64,000 nucleotides of DNA from Vibrio sp. S9_S30 (GTDB lineage: Bacteria; Pseudomonadota; Gammaproteobacteria; Enterobacterales; Vibrionaceae), in the NCBI RefSeq assembly GCF_014694455.1, contig NZ_JAAUWT010000009.1, positions 167,593 to 231,592 of the forward strand, given 5' to 3'. Position numbers and translations under genes: made by a program. The notes beneath the pieces were generated by a model that worked only from the letters and a program-made list of their open reading frames with translations, did not search any database and had not been told where the DNA came from. This document shows positions 36,283 to 44,901 of the stretch, piece after piece (within the stretch, counting starts at the first letter, position 1; every line of letters starts with the position of its first letter).

Positions 36283-36377
36283 TTAAGTTACTGGGCATAT
36301 GTAAGTTATTTGGGTATGTTTAAGTTATTTGGGTATGTTTAAGTTATTTGGGTATGTTTAAGTTATTTGGGAATGTT
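36283..36377. repeat. 19-bp tandem repeat, five units
   Basis: Units at 36283 (diverged), 36302, 36321, 36340 and 36359 follow TAAGTTATTTGGGTATGTT. The corresponding places upstream of array genes 2 and 3 carry only one or two diverged units (around 32055 and 34190), so copy number changed after duplication. Confidence 0.9.
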
Positions 36378-36779
36378 TAAGGCTTCAATTGTTACTGTGC
36401 AGTGTATTGTTATTTTTATTTAAAATAGCAGTGTAAAATAAATTTTATGAGCTTAAATATTTATTTAAAATCTGACTAAAGATCAATGAAATAAGATGTT
36501 CTCATTGACGGTGAAATTCAAAATCAATAGTTTGTGAATACCACCGAAACTTCGAAATGGCAATGAATATAAGGGATGCAGTCCTATATGAACCTGCTGA
36601 GTATAAGGTGTGGATGTTTTAATTTTTGGAATGATTTTCTAATCGAATTCCAATTTCTGTTGTTTAAATTCTTATTTTCTTAAGTATTTAATCATGCCAG
36701 TTATCTATTTTTTTCCATACATCATCAGTGAAGATTCACACAGAATCTCTGACGTTGAAAAATAATACAGGAGAACATA

Positions 36780-38075
36780 ATGAACACCTTGAATATTTCT
36801 AAATTGTCGCTTGCAGTAGTATTTACTCTGTCTACGGCGCCAGTTTTCGCTCAATCGTCACTTCTAGAAAACTTCGAAGGGCGCGTCTTGTCCTACTCGA
36901 AGTTTGCCGATAATAAATTAAACCGAAAAATGTTGATGACATTTGAAGAGCACTCCCAAGCGAATTCCATCGCATTTAGCATTGACCATACGTGTGGTTA
37001 TGTTTTGGGGACGCTAAACCTGAATGATCATGCCGGCGTTTTGGGTGATGAGATAAATATCGAAATCAATAAGTTTGGTCGTACTCGTCAATGCAGCACG
37101 GAGGAGTTTGATGATCTCCGAACGTTGCAAACCGCAGACAGATTTCAGGGTCGTAGACAGATTGGCGTAAAATTTTATCTGTCTTCTAAAGCCACTGGTT
37201 CTGAGTTAGAATTTGCTGATGTTACACAAGACATAAAGAAGCAACGTGCTCGACAGGCGATACTCGATTCCTATTGGGCAAGAGGAGTCGACACTGCACC
37301 GGAGTATTACTTAACGAAAGAATATCCGGTTGATAAATACTTGCAATCAGTTCAACAACTTCCAGCAGACTTCCCATTTTTAGTGGTTCACAATTTCGCA
37401 TTACGCATCTTTGAAGGCTATAACCCCAATGGTATCTACGCAGAAACCTATCTGGTCACTGCGGGGAGTATTGGCAATGGATGGCCAGACTCTGGTGAGC
37501 TATTCGAAACTTCACAGACTAAGTTTTCGTTTGATAATACACATGGTTTTACCCAAGGTTCTATTGAATTTGGTCCTTTTAGTTGGTCACGTCGCATAAA
37601 TGTTATTTGGCCTGATGTACTGAGATCTAAAAACCGTTTTCAAGTGAATGGCGATTCGCTAACGCTGTCTTCCGATACTTCTGAGGACGACGTTAAGTTT
37701 AATCGGTTATTCAAATCGGCGAAAATCGAAGACCTCAAACATACAGAATGGGTGGGAAATATAGCCAGTGAGAACGTAACGGTGAAGTTTACAAAACACT
37801 CCTTGGAAGAGATTATCCTGAGCGTGAAAGGGGTAGATTCTGAAACCCTCGTGAAATTGAACGCAAACGACAGAGGTTCATTTCATAAAGCGGAAGTTGT
37901 GAGTGATATCAGCCAGCATGCTTTGGTAACAACGCTGAACAACGCATTACCAGACATGAAATCGGTTGTTCTGGATTACTCTGACGCGAATAACCGTAAG
38001 CTTCATATTATTACACAAACTGAAGTCTTCTCGCTGACAGAGAAACGCGCGTCGATTCCTATCATTTTTAATTAA
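36780..38075 (+). CDS. Secreted array protein 4 (tandem paralogue)
   Basis: A 431-residue paralogue with signal peptide ending VFAQ (1-24). Cys72 and Cys105 (RTRQCSTEEF) are kept. The middle (about 115-260) is distinct, yet PFLVVHNFALRIFE and NRFQVNGDSLTLSSDTSE return to the copy 1 version rather than copies 2 and 3, so the array looks mosaic. It is the last unit and is not followed by a yegD fragment. Confidence 0.8.
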   Translation: MNTLNISKLSLAVVFTLSTAPVFAQSSLLENFEGRVLSYSKFADNKLNRKMLMTFEEHSQANSIAFSIDHTCGYVLGTLNLNDHAGVLGDEINIEINKFGRTRQCSTEEFDDLRTLQTADRFQGRRQIGVKFYLSSKATGSELEFADVTQDIKKQRARQAILDSYWARGVDTAPEYYLTKEYPVDKYLQSVQQLPADFPFLVVHNFALRIFEGYNPNGIYAETYLVTAGSIGNGWPDSGELFETSQTKFSFDNTHGFTQGSIEFGPFSWSRRINVIWPDVLRSKNRFQVNGDSLTLSSDTSEDDVKFNRLFKSAKIEDLKHTEWVGNIASENVTVKFTKHSLEEIILSVKGVDSETLVKLNANDRGSFHKAEVVSDISQHALVTTLNNALPDMKSVVLDYSDANNRKLHIITQTEVFSLTEKRASIPIIFN

Positions 38076-38108
38076 ATTCGCTTTTTCGGCTAACCAAGCC
38101 CTCCGATT

Positions 38109-38137
38109 GCCCAATCGAATCAACGATTGGGCTTTTT
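38109..38137 (+). terminator. Terminator of array gene 4
   Basis: GCCCAATCG-AATCAA-CGATTGGGC followed by TTTTT; the loop differs by one base from the other three copies. Confidence 0.95.
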
Positions 38138-38282
38138 CGGCTGCGACTTCCAGATCACGCAGCATTTGCGACAAGCTTTCGATCGCTGTATTCGTACAAA
38201 CGAACTACAGAAAGATCTGGTAACTCGCAAATGGCCCCCGAACAACGTCTCAATACAGCGCAGATGTAAGGTTGTTTGCGTC
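38127..38282 (+). other. Possible eroded coding stretch at the end of the array
   Basis: A plus-strand frame contains HLRQAFDRCIRTNELQKDLV and further protein-like sequence but has no proper start, since its ATG lies in the terminator. It may be the tail of a lost gene at the right-hand junction. No family is assigned. Confidence 0.25.
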
Positions 38283-38316
38283 TATATGGCACACTCAGTT
38301 ATATGGCACACTCAGT
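38283..38316. repeat. 17-bp perfect tandem duplication
   Basis: TATATGGCACACTCAGT occurs twice back to back, just past the stop of the multicopper oxidase gene. Confidence 0.9.
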
Positions 38317-38326
38317 AAAACAAACA

Positions 38327-39712
38327 TCAAACCACTTCAATGTACCCCATCAACCCCGTTTTCATGTGTTCGATAACGTGGCAGTGATACATCCACCTTC
38401 CGCGATTGTCGGCAACAAATGCGGCGCGTGCATTCCCATTTTTTCCGAGCAAAACGGTATCGGTGTGGAAGGGTTCATCTAACTTTTTGCCGTTCATTTC
38501 CAATACAGTGAAGGTATGCCCGTGTATATGAATAGGGTGGTGATATTGGGTAACGTTCCTTAAATTGAATAGGTAGGTTTTTCCAAATTCCAGCGTGGCG
38601 AGAGGCGCTGGAATGGTGTCTTTGCTCATGCCTTCCCAAGCCCGTTTGTTCATAAGCCAGAATGTTGTGTTGACTTCACCATTTTTCTTGGTGGGAGAGA
38701 TTGCCCCTTCCCACTCAAAGACAAAATCGATTTCGGTTGCGTTGTCCAAATCAAGTGCGGGAATGGGGTTGAGAGGCAAAATAGGAAAAGGCTTTCTTTC
38801 AACAATATCAGAAGCAATGGACTCGAACTCGCACAGTGGGAATGGAGATTGTCCTTTCAAAAAACGCACATAAAATCGCTCGCCTTGTTTAGGCGCGTGC
38901 ACCACTAAATCCACTCGCATTCCAGGGCTGATCTTATGCGCGGTTAATTTGTAGGGGGTTTTGATGGGATTGCCATCGATGGCGATAACCCAAGCTTCTG
39001 CCCCTTCAACCATAATCGGGTAGGTGAGCGTGTTATCCACATTCGCTATGCGTAGGCGCGTAGTGGCGTTTTCTTTCAGTTGATAAAGCGGCTCATGCTG
39101 ACCATTCACGGTGCCCCATTCTCCGGGGGTGCCCATTCTGGCACTGTAGCGCGGGATGATGAGCTTTTTCCATTGCCCTTGCTTGTTTATGTGCCAGTGC
39201 TTGAGAAGCAGTGTATGTTCTTCATCAAAGATAACGGGGTGTTCCTCTTCAACAATAATGGCACCGACCAACCCCTTACCAAGTTGAACCACACTGTTGA
39301 CGTGGGGGTGATACCAGAAAGTACCGGCGTCTGGGGGGGTAAAGGTGTAGGTAAAGGTTTCACCCGGCAGAATCGGGGGCTGGCTTAGGAAAGGGACGCC
39401 ATCCATTTCAATGGGAATGCGCAGCCCGTGCCAATGGAGAGTTGTCGGCTCTTTCAGTTTGTTAGTGAAAATAATGGTGACAGGTTCGTTCTGGCGGCAG
39501 CGAAGGGTAGGGGCGGGGATGCGTCCATTGAAACCCATGACATCGGTTTGAAACCCATTCACTAATTCGGTGGTGGTTTCTTCCGCGGTGAGTTCGTAGA
39601 TCCAACCTTTCTTTTTACTGTGACTTGCTTTGGTTACGGTACAAGCTGGAAGCGCAAACAGAGAAGAGATAGCCAGCCCTGCTTGAAGCAGCCTGCGTCG
39701 ACGGATATCCAT
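38327..39712 (-). CDS. Multicopper oxidase with Tat signal and Leu at the axial copper position
   Basis: A 461-residue three-cupredoxin oxidase. The N-terminus MDIRRRRLLQAG is a twin-arginine signal, followed by LPAC (C24), a possible lipobox. Copper motifs are HWHG (H93, H95), WYHPH (H135, H137), HPIHIHGHTF near 400 and HCHVIEH (H443, C444, H445, H449). The residue ten after C444 is L454, where CueO has Met, so the type 1 copper probably lacks the Met ligand, as in higher-potential laccases. Relatives oxidise cuprous ion, phenols or metals in the periplasm. There is no Met-rich CueO-type insert. AGGA precedes the start, and it is a single gene. Confidence 0.93.
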   Translation of the reverse strand: MDIRRRRLLQAGLAISSLFALPACTVTKASHSKKKGWIYELTAEETTTELVNGFQTDVMGFNGRIPAPTLRCRQNEPVTIIFTNKLKEPTTLHWHGLRIPIEMDGVPFLSQPPILPGETFTYTFTPPDAGTFWYHPHVNSVVQLGKGLVGAIIVEEEHPVIFDEEHTLLLKHWHINKQGQWKKLIIPRYSARMGTPGEWGTVNGQHEPLYQLKENATTRLRIANVDNTLTYPIMVEGAEAWVIAIDGNPIKTPYKLTAHKISPGMRVDLVVHAPKQGERFYVRFLKGQSPFPLCEFESIASDIVERKPFPILPLNPIPALDLDNATEIDFVFEWEGAISPTKKNGEVNTTFWLMNKRAWEGMSKDTIPAPLATLEFGKTYLFNLRNVTQYHHPIHIHGHTFTVLEMNGKKLDEPFHTDTVLLGKNGNARAAFVADNRGRWMYHCHVIEHMKTGLMGYIEVV

Positions 39713-39841
39713 AATTTCGTTCCTGATATTAGGGCGTGTTGGTCTTCGTGGTTAAATTTTGCGTGAAACCATAACACATTTGGTTTAAATCCCCTGATGC
39801 CTTCGTTAAACTGGCAGCAGATTAATTAAATTGGATTGGTA

Positions 39842-40363
39842 ATGGCTAAATTAACTCTTCAAGAGCAGATGCTGAAAGCTGGCTTGGTAAATGAAAAGAA
39901 GCTGAAGAAAGCGAAAAAAAACTCAAAGAAATCTCGTGTGCAAGCACGTGAAGCGAAAGCGGCTGCAGAGGCGACAAAAGCGGCGCAACAAGCGAAAGAC
40001 AAAGAACTCAGTCAGCAGCAAAAGGAACTGAAGTTAACCAAAGAGATCCGCGCTCAGGTTAAGCAGTTGATCGAAATGAACAAGCTTGATCTGAAAGAGG
40101 GCGACATCAAATACAACTTTACCGACGGTAAGCGAATTAAATCTTTGTACGTGGAGTCGCTTGTACGTGACCAATTGCTAAAAGGTATTCTAGCTGTGGC
40201 ACGTTATGAAGACGGGTATGCCGTGATTCCCGGCGTGGTGGCGACCAAGATAGCAATGCGTGATGAAGAATCCATTATTGAGAACAAGTCGACAGAAGAA
40301 GAGATCCCAGCGGAGGACGATCCATATGCCGATTTCGTTGTACCGGATGACTTGATGTGGTGA
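39842..40363 (+). CDS. yaiL: DUF2058 (YaiL-type) protein
   Basis: A 173-residue cytosolic protein. The N-terminal half is Lys/Ala/Gln-rich and predicted coiled coil (KLKKAKKNSKKSRVQAREAK, then QQAKDKELSQQQKEL). The C-terminal half has the DUF2058 core NKLDLKEGDIKYNFTDGKRI and LLKGILAVARYEDGYAVIP. The tail is acidic. Gammaproteobacterial YaiL proteins are nucleoid- or RNA-associated proteins of unclear role. ATG 39842 is used rather than the TTG two codons earlier. A strong terminator follows. Confidence 0.92.
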   Translation: MAKLTLQEQMLKAGLVNEKKLKKAKKNSKKSRVQAREAKAAAEATKAAQQAKDKELSQQQKELKLTKEIRAQVKQLIEMNKLDLKEGDIKYNFTDGKRIKSLYVESLVRDQLLKGILAVARYEDGYAVIPGVVATKIAMRDEESIIENKSTEEEIPAEDDPYADFVVPDDLMW

Positions 40364-40395
40364 TTTCCCACATTTTTGCAATATATCGACCTTTT

Positions 40396-40422
40396 AAAAG
40401 CAGCGGAAACGCTGCTTTTTTT
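40396..40422 (+). terminator. Terminator of the yaiL-type gene
   Basis: AAAAGCAGCG-GAAA-CGCTGCTTTT followed by T, a 10-bp stem with a GNRA-like loop. Confidence 0.95.
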
Positions 40423-40533
40423 TGAAGCTTTATTCTCCCAAAGTGAGGCGATGATACCGACGTCGACGTCAGCTTTTTTTCCGTTTACCAAGCTCGATTC
40501 GCTGCCAAAAAACACACACGCCAACTGGTGCCA

Positions 40534-41742
40534 TCAGGGAATATTGGTCGCTGTATTGGATTTTTTTTGGGGCTTTTCTTGAAACAAGCCTCGCAGCCAT
40601 CGCTGGGCTGGGCGCTCGATACCGTGATAACTCAAAGTCGACACGATAATGGTCATCGCAAGGAATACGGTGATGCCTATGAGCCCTGCGCTCCAAGTCG
40701 TTTGTTCATACCACCACGCCAGTTTTTCAGGGGCGACGTAATGAATCAGCTCTGTGCCCGCAAGCAGCAGTACGGCATGCCATAGGTAGACAGAGTAAGA
40801 TATGTCGCCAAGGAACTGAGTGACTCGGTTGTCCAATATTCGAATCAACCTTTGCTTTGGCTTCATCTGAACGGCAGATATCCCCACCAATAAGGTCATA
40901 AAGACATAAGTGGACATTAAAGAAAGCGAGCTTGAACGAAAGTGCATCGAAAACACCACGCCCACAACCATTGCCCAAACCCAGAATCCGCCCTGACATT
41001 TCGCCATCCAACCGTGGCTGACATTGCTGCACATCCAAGCGCCTAACATAAATCCGCTTGCACCTCGGATTAATGCCTCCGCAGACTTGGTGTGATCCAA
41101 ACTATTGGATTGCGCCACTAAGGCGTACACCATTAGCAAAGCAATAACAGGGACAACATAACTCCGACCAAAAGGTTTCAGCAGCGTAAGCGCTATGGCA
41201 GGGAAGCACAAATACACCAGCCATTCGATACTGAGAGACCATGACGATATGTTCCAACTGAGACCACCAGACGTTTCCATGCTTTGCAGCATCAGCAGGT
41301 TTGAAAGAATGGCATCGCCACGGTTATATGGCCCCTCAAATGGTGCTTGCCCAGCGAGATTCCATTTTTCCATCAACGGACCCGCATAAAATAGAATACC
41401 TTCACTGGCTTTAAAGCTTTCCCACGCAATAAGCGTTAATAGGGTAATGAGGAATAAAGGATAAATACGGCTGAAACGGAGCCACATAAACTGTCGCCAA
41501 TCGGTGAGCGTAACGCCATCCTTGAAGGTATTCCGGTAGACATGAATCATCACGTACCCACTAAGAATGAAGAACAAATCGACCCAGATGTAACCTCGTT
41601 CAAGAAAATAGGTGTAGCCCGCAATCGAAGATTTCCATTGAGGAAATAAAACAAGCCGCGCGTGGTAGAGCACCACAAACAAGGCTGCAAAACCTCGCAG
41701 TGGAGTCAGTAAGGGTAACGAAGATAAGGATGACGTAACCAT
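40534..41742 (-). CDS. Acyltransferase 3 family membrane protein (OafA/YrhL-like)
   Basis: A 402-residue protein with about ten hydrophobic helices. The first block LTPLRGFAALFVVLYHARLV contains the catalytic-type His of acyltransferase 3, followed by FLERGYIWVDLFFILSGYVMI and FMWLRFSRIYPLF. It moves acyl groups onto periplasmic or surface glycans. It has no SGNH domain fused. No glycan genes are adjacent, so the acceptor is unknown. Confidence 0.93.
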   Translation of the reverse strand: MVTSSLSSLPLLTPLRGFAALFVVLYHARLVLFPQWKSSIAGYTYFLERGYIWVDLFFILSGYVMIHVYRNTFKDGVTLTDWRQFMWLRFSRIYPLFLITLLTLIAWESFKASEGILFYAGPLMEKWNLAGQAPFEGPYNRGDAILSNLLMLQSMETSGGLSWNISSWSLSIEWLVYLCFPAIALTLLKPFGRSYVVPVIALLMVYALVAQSNSLDHTKSAEALIRGASGFMLGAWMCSNVSHGWMAKCQGGFWVWAMVVGVVFSMHFRSSSLSLMSTYVFMTLLVGISAVQMKPKQRLIRILDNRVTQFLGDISYSVYLWHAVLLLAGTELIHYVAPEKLAWWYEQTTWSAGLIGITVFLAMTIIVSTLSYHGIERPAQRWLRGLFQEKPQKKSNTATNIP

Positions 41743-41862
41743 AGAGACACCGATTGTGTTTTGATAATGTAATATCAGTGTCTTACACGTAAGAAAAAGA
41801 ATACCAGTGGAGCTTGGTTAAGCTTTGTTAATGTTTGGTGTTGCTTCGCATTTTGATAAAGT

Positions 41863-42081
41863 TTACAGAAAACTGTCGGGCATGGGTTTTAAAGAGATAT
41901 GTCGGTTTTCTTCTAATGTGTTGTTTTTGATTGAGCGCCTATACCCGACTTGAAATTGATAATGGGAGTCCGAGCTATAATATGTTTCTGTTGAATTGGT
42001 ATTGTAGGTTAAACACCTTCCCGCTTTATCCTTAATCTGTATTGCAGCGGCAGCTATCCATTTCCATTTTCGATCAATCAT
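41863..42081 (-). CDS. Small hypothetical protein with consensus ribosome binding site
   Basis: A 72-residue frame whose ATG at 42081 follows TAGGAGGTCATC, an almost perfect Shine-Dalgarno. The product starts MIDRKWKWIAAAAIQIKD, then has one Cys and a Tyr/Ser-rich segment (TETYYSSDSHYQFQVGYRR). The first 15 residues are not a good signal peptide. I recognise no family. The alternating polar pattern suggests beta strands. Confidence 0.65.
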   Translation of the reverse strand: MIDRKWKWIAAAAIQIKDKAGRCLTYNTNSTETYYSSDSHYQFQVGYRRSIKNNTLEENRHISLKPMPDSFL

Positions 42082-42492
42082 GATGACCTCCTAGCGTTAT
42101 TGAATTGCAGCACACGCTATTTTTTTAAAACGCCATTTTAATAACATTGAATTCATCCTACTCTCAAAAAATGCAACCTTATTACGCAAAACATTACATT
42201 TATAAAATGGGAATAATTATTGTTTTCATTTTTAAGAATGATGGGTGTGTAGATGAATAGATGGGAATAAGTTGGTTCAACGACGCTGGTTTTTAAAGTA
42301 GGTGCCACTAAATCAAAGAACCGTGATCGGCCCCTATACGACCGCCAGACATTGTTATGCTATTGTTAAATATGGTTATTAAATCAATAGGATGGAGGGC
42401 CGAGACGGTACCTTAATATGGCAAAGATTGAGTCAGTGATTTTGGTTGTGTCAAACATAGAATTAGCAGTAATGTGAAAAAGGAACCATGAC
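42082..42492. other. Intergenic region before the alpha/beta hydrolase gene
   Basis: This 411-bp stretch holds divergent promoters. At 42418-42477 a 19-codon frame (MAKIESVILVVSNIELAVM then TGA) looks like the first strand of a VOC protein cut short; it may be a gene remnant or chance. Nothing else is supported. Confidence 0.4.
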
Positions 42493-43440
42493 ATGAAAAC
42501 AATCCTTAGTCTTTCGCTAGCAGGGTTCATAGTGATCACCATTATTGCGTATGCTGTGACACCGGTTCCGACACTATTTCGGTATATCGCGAGTGCTGAA
42601 CGGAGCATGGCAGGTCTAGAGCTAAAGCAAGTTAACGTCGGCGAGCTAGACATCGAATACCTTCGCGGGGGGAGTGGTCCTACGCTGGTTTTACTCCATG
42701 GATTTGGTGCAGATAAAGATAACTGGATACGACTCTCTGGCGAATTAGTAAAGGATTTTGACGTCATCGCGTTGGATTTACCGGGTTTTGGGAACAGCAC
42801 GCAGAGCATGGCATTAGATTACGATGTGCGCTCTCAAGTTGAAAGGGTAAAGCAGATAACCGAAGCACTAAACCTAGCTGAATTTAGTTTGGCTGGCAGC
42901 TCAATGGGGGGATACATAGCGGGGAACTTTGCGGCTCAGTACCCAAATGCGATTGAACATTTATGGCTTATCAGCCCCTTTGGTGTTGAAAACTCAGAGG
43001 CAAGCGAGATGTTTACTGCCACCAAGAAGGGGGAAAATCCCATGGTCTTGCCCCGAACAGAAGCTGAGTTTTTGGATCTGCTCGATTTTCTGTTTGTTGA
43101 CCCGCCGTTTATCCCTTCTCCTATCGTGAAGCATTTGGCAAGTAAAGCGAAAGAAAGGGTTGAGATAAACACCAAAATCTTCGAACAAATACATCGAATG
43201 AAAAATGGCGAGCCTCACCCCGATTTACCGTTGGATCGCACCTTAGTAAATTATAGTGGTCCTGTACTGATAACATGGGGCGAGCAAGACAGAGTGCTGC
43301 ACGTTTCGGGAGCATCGGTTTTAAAACAAATCATCCCACACGCTCAACTGGATATCGTTCCTAATGTTGGTCATTTACCCATGGTAGAAACCCCTTCTGC
43401 CACGGCTCAATCGTTTCTGTCGTTTGCTGAAGAGCACTAG
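42493..43440 (+). CDS. Alpha/beta hydrolase, membrane-anchored
   Basis: A 315-residue hydrolase with an N-terminal hydrophobic segment (about 4-26) that is an anchor or uncleaved signal. The oxyanion motif is LLHGFGADKDNW (68-79). The triad is S137 (GSSMGG), D266 (WGEQDRV) and H294 (VGHLPM). AAGGAACC precedes the start. The overall look is of small lipases/esterases in the MenH-BioH-lipase group. The substrate is unknown. Confidence 0.92.
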   Translation: MKTILSLSLAGFIVITIIAYAVTPVPTLFRYIASAERSMAGLELKQVNVGELDIEYLRGGSGPTLVLLHGFGADKDNWIRLSGELVKDFDVIALDLPGFGNSTQSMALDYDVRSQVERVKQITEALNLAEFSLAGSSMGGYIAGNFAAQYPNAIEHLWLISPFGVENSEASEMFTATKKGENPMVLPRTEAEFLDLLDFLFVDPPFIPSPIVKHLASKAKERVEINTKIFEQIHRMKNGEPHPDLPLDRTLVNYSGPVLITWGEQDRVLHVSGASVLKQIIPHAQLDIVPNVGHLPMVETPSATAQSFLSFAEEH

Positions 43441-43651
43441 GTCTTAGCGTTTCTCTGCATAGTCAAATCAAGGGAGGTTAGTTATTGGTCTCCCTAACTA
43501 CCCCTTACAGCATGTCTTTGGGCTTTGTTGTGGAGGGCAAGGTGCGATGCCATACGAGCAATATACGCAGCAGTCCCCTTGTTTCGGCTTTAATCACTGG
43601 TGGTCGTGCTCACATTCGTAAAACCACTGACAGGCGTTGGTGGCAGCGCGG

Positions 43652-44857
43652 CTAACTCTGACCATAATATCGGTGAATTTGGCTAATCGCCGCGAACCCC
43701 AGTATAACAAGCAAACTGATCCATAATGTGGCTTGGGGAGACTGTGCTGCCAACACACCCGCGAGGTAACTGCCAGCCGAGACGGCACCGATTTTCATGG
43801 CGGCGATCCACATAAAGACCTGAGAAGCACTTTCAGGAGGGGCGTATTCCGTTCTTGCCGCTAGAGTTGCAGCAAAGAAAAAAGCATTAGCGATACCACA
43901 AACCAGAAATGCCCCGAGCCCAAGCGAATAGGACGTGGCAGTTACGATAAGTAAGATCCCCACCGCGACACCGAGAGCGGTGATCGTCATGCTCGGGTCG
44001 GCTTCTTTTTGATTCGGCCAACGGATTAAACATATCGACCCCAGTAAGTTCCCGATGCCATATCCACTCACGAGTGTTGCAGCGCTGGCTGGGTCTTGCT
44101 GCCAGCCCGACACTAAAAAGATGGCGCAAATTGGCAACGCCGCCAAAGAAAAAGAAGTGGCCATGGTGAGGTAAAGCGTGCGGCTTAACGCGCCGTTTCG
44201 AAGGAGCTGCTTTGCAACCACAGCGACGGATGGCACGGCTTGGTTATTGCTGGCTTTGTGCTCATGTTTGGGCAGCCTCATCACCAAAAAGGCGGTGATC
44301 AAAGGCAGCATTGCGATGGTTGCCACGGCGACCTGAGCATTGAGGGTTTTGGTCAGAAAGGCCACCAGCATGGGACCTATGGTTGTGCCTATGGCGTAGC
44401 AAGCAACATCCCACCCCTGAGCTTTTCTTCTTAATTGCTGATGGGTTTTGAACAGGTGAGTAAGTTGCCCACTGATGCCGCCCATCAAAAAGGGACCAGA
44501 ACCACCGCAAACCACTAAAATGGCGACCAGCACAAGGTAAGGAAGTGTAGGGAAAAAGAGGGCGGCCAGCGCCAAAAACACACTGTAGCAGCAGGCGGCG
44601 TAGGCGATTAACTTGCGAGAATCGTTCACCGTATCCAGACAGCGCCCCCAAATGGGTCCTAATAAATGCGGAGCCGTAAGGCACGCAGCCAGTATGCCAA
44701 TCTGATTGCCACTCATTCCCTTTTCCGCCGCTAAAATCAAGATACCAACCGTGGCGGCACCTGTTGCCGTTCGTGCAAAACTGGCAAGAATAGCGAATAG
44801 GGTAAGCAGAGCAGACGTGTGATTAAGCTTAGGGTGATGGTGGCTGATACTGCCCAT
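43652..44857 (-). CDS. MFS transporter
   Basis: A 401-residue membrane protein with about 12 helices. The loop between helices 2 and 3 shows LGPIWGRCLDTVNDSRKL, the MFS G-x-x-x-D-R-x-x-R/K type signature, and the loop-4 region has GTTIGPMLVAF. TAGGAG precedes the start. The downstream-facing neighbour in the same direction is the lyase gene 44 bases upstream, so the two may be one transcript, the transporter importing or exporting the lyase substrate or product. Confidence 0.9.
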   Translation of the reverse strand: MGSISHHHPKLNHTSALLTLFAILASFARTATGAATVGILILAAEKGMSGNQIGILAACLTAPHLLGPIWGRCLDTVNDSRKLIAYAACCYSVFLALAALFFPTLPYLVLVAILVVCGGSGPFLMGGISGQLTHLFKTHQQLRRKAQGWDVACYAIGTTIGPMLVAFLTKTLNAQVAVATIAMLPLITAFLVMRLPKHEHKASNNQAVPSVAVVAKQLLRNGALSRTLYLTMATSFSLAALPICAIFLVSGWQQDPASAATLVSGYGIGNLLGSICLIRWPNQKEADPSMTITALGVAVGILLIVTATSYSLGLGAFLVCGIANAFFFAATLAARTEYAPPESASQVFMWIAAMKIGAVSAGSYLAGVLAAQSPQATLWISLLVILGFAAISQIHRYYGQS

Positions 44858-44901
44858 ACTCTTGCTCCTACTCTCTTTTCTTCTTTCTTTTTTCTTGAGT
44901 T

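Larger units (their letters stand above)
29800..38137. repeat. Four-unit tandem segmental duplication (about 2.1 kb per unit)
   Basis: Each unit runs from the minus-strand 5' end of yegD through a divergent intergenic region into a plus-strand secreted-protein gene with a GCCCAATCG hairpin terminator. Gene starts are 30409, 32500, 34625 and 36780, so spacing is 2091, 2125 and 2155 bases. Only the first unit keeps an intact yegD; the next three keep an eroded 5' fragment. The signal-peptide and C-terminal ends of the four proteins are nearly identical while the middles differ, which suggests gene conversion at the ends and divergence in the middle. Confidence 0.93.

Noticed and set aside
42418..42477. 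19-codon VOC-like frame
   Set aside because: MAKIESVILVVSNIELAVM resembles the first strand of a VOC protein, but it is too short to call a pseudogene with confidence. It is noted only in the intergenic entry.
42384..42809. Minus-strand 141-codon frame opposite the alpha/beta hydrolase
   Set aside because: Most of it is antisense to the hydrolase coding region, and the composition (Ser/Arg/Pro-rich) is typical of a shadow frame.
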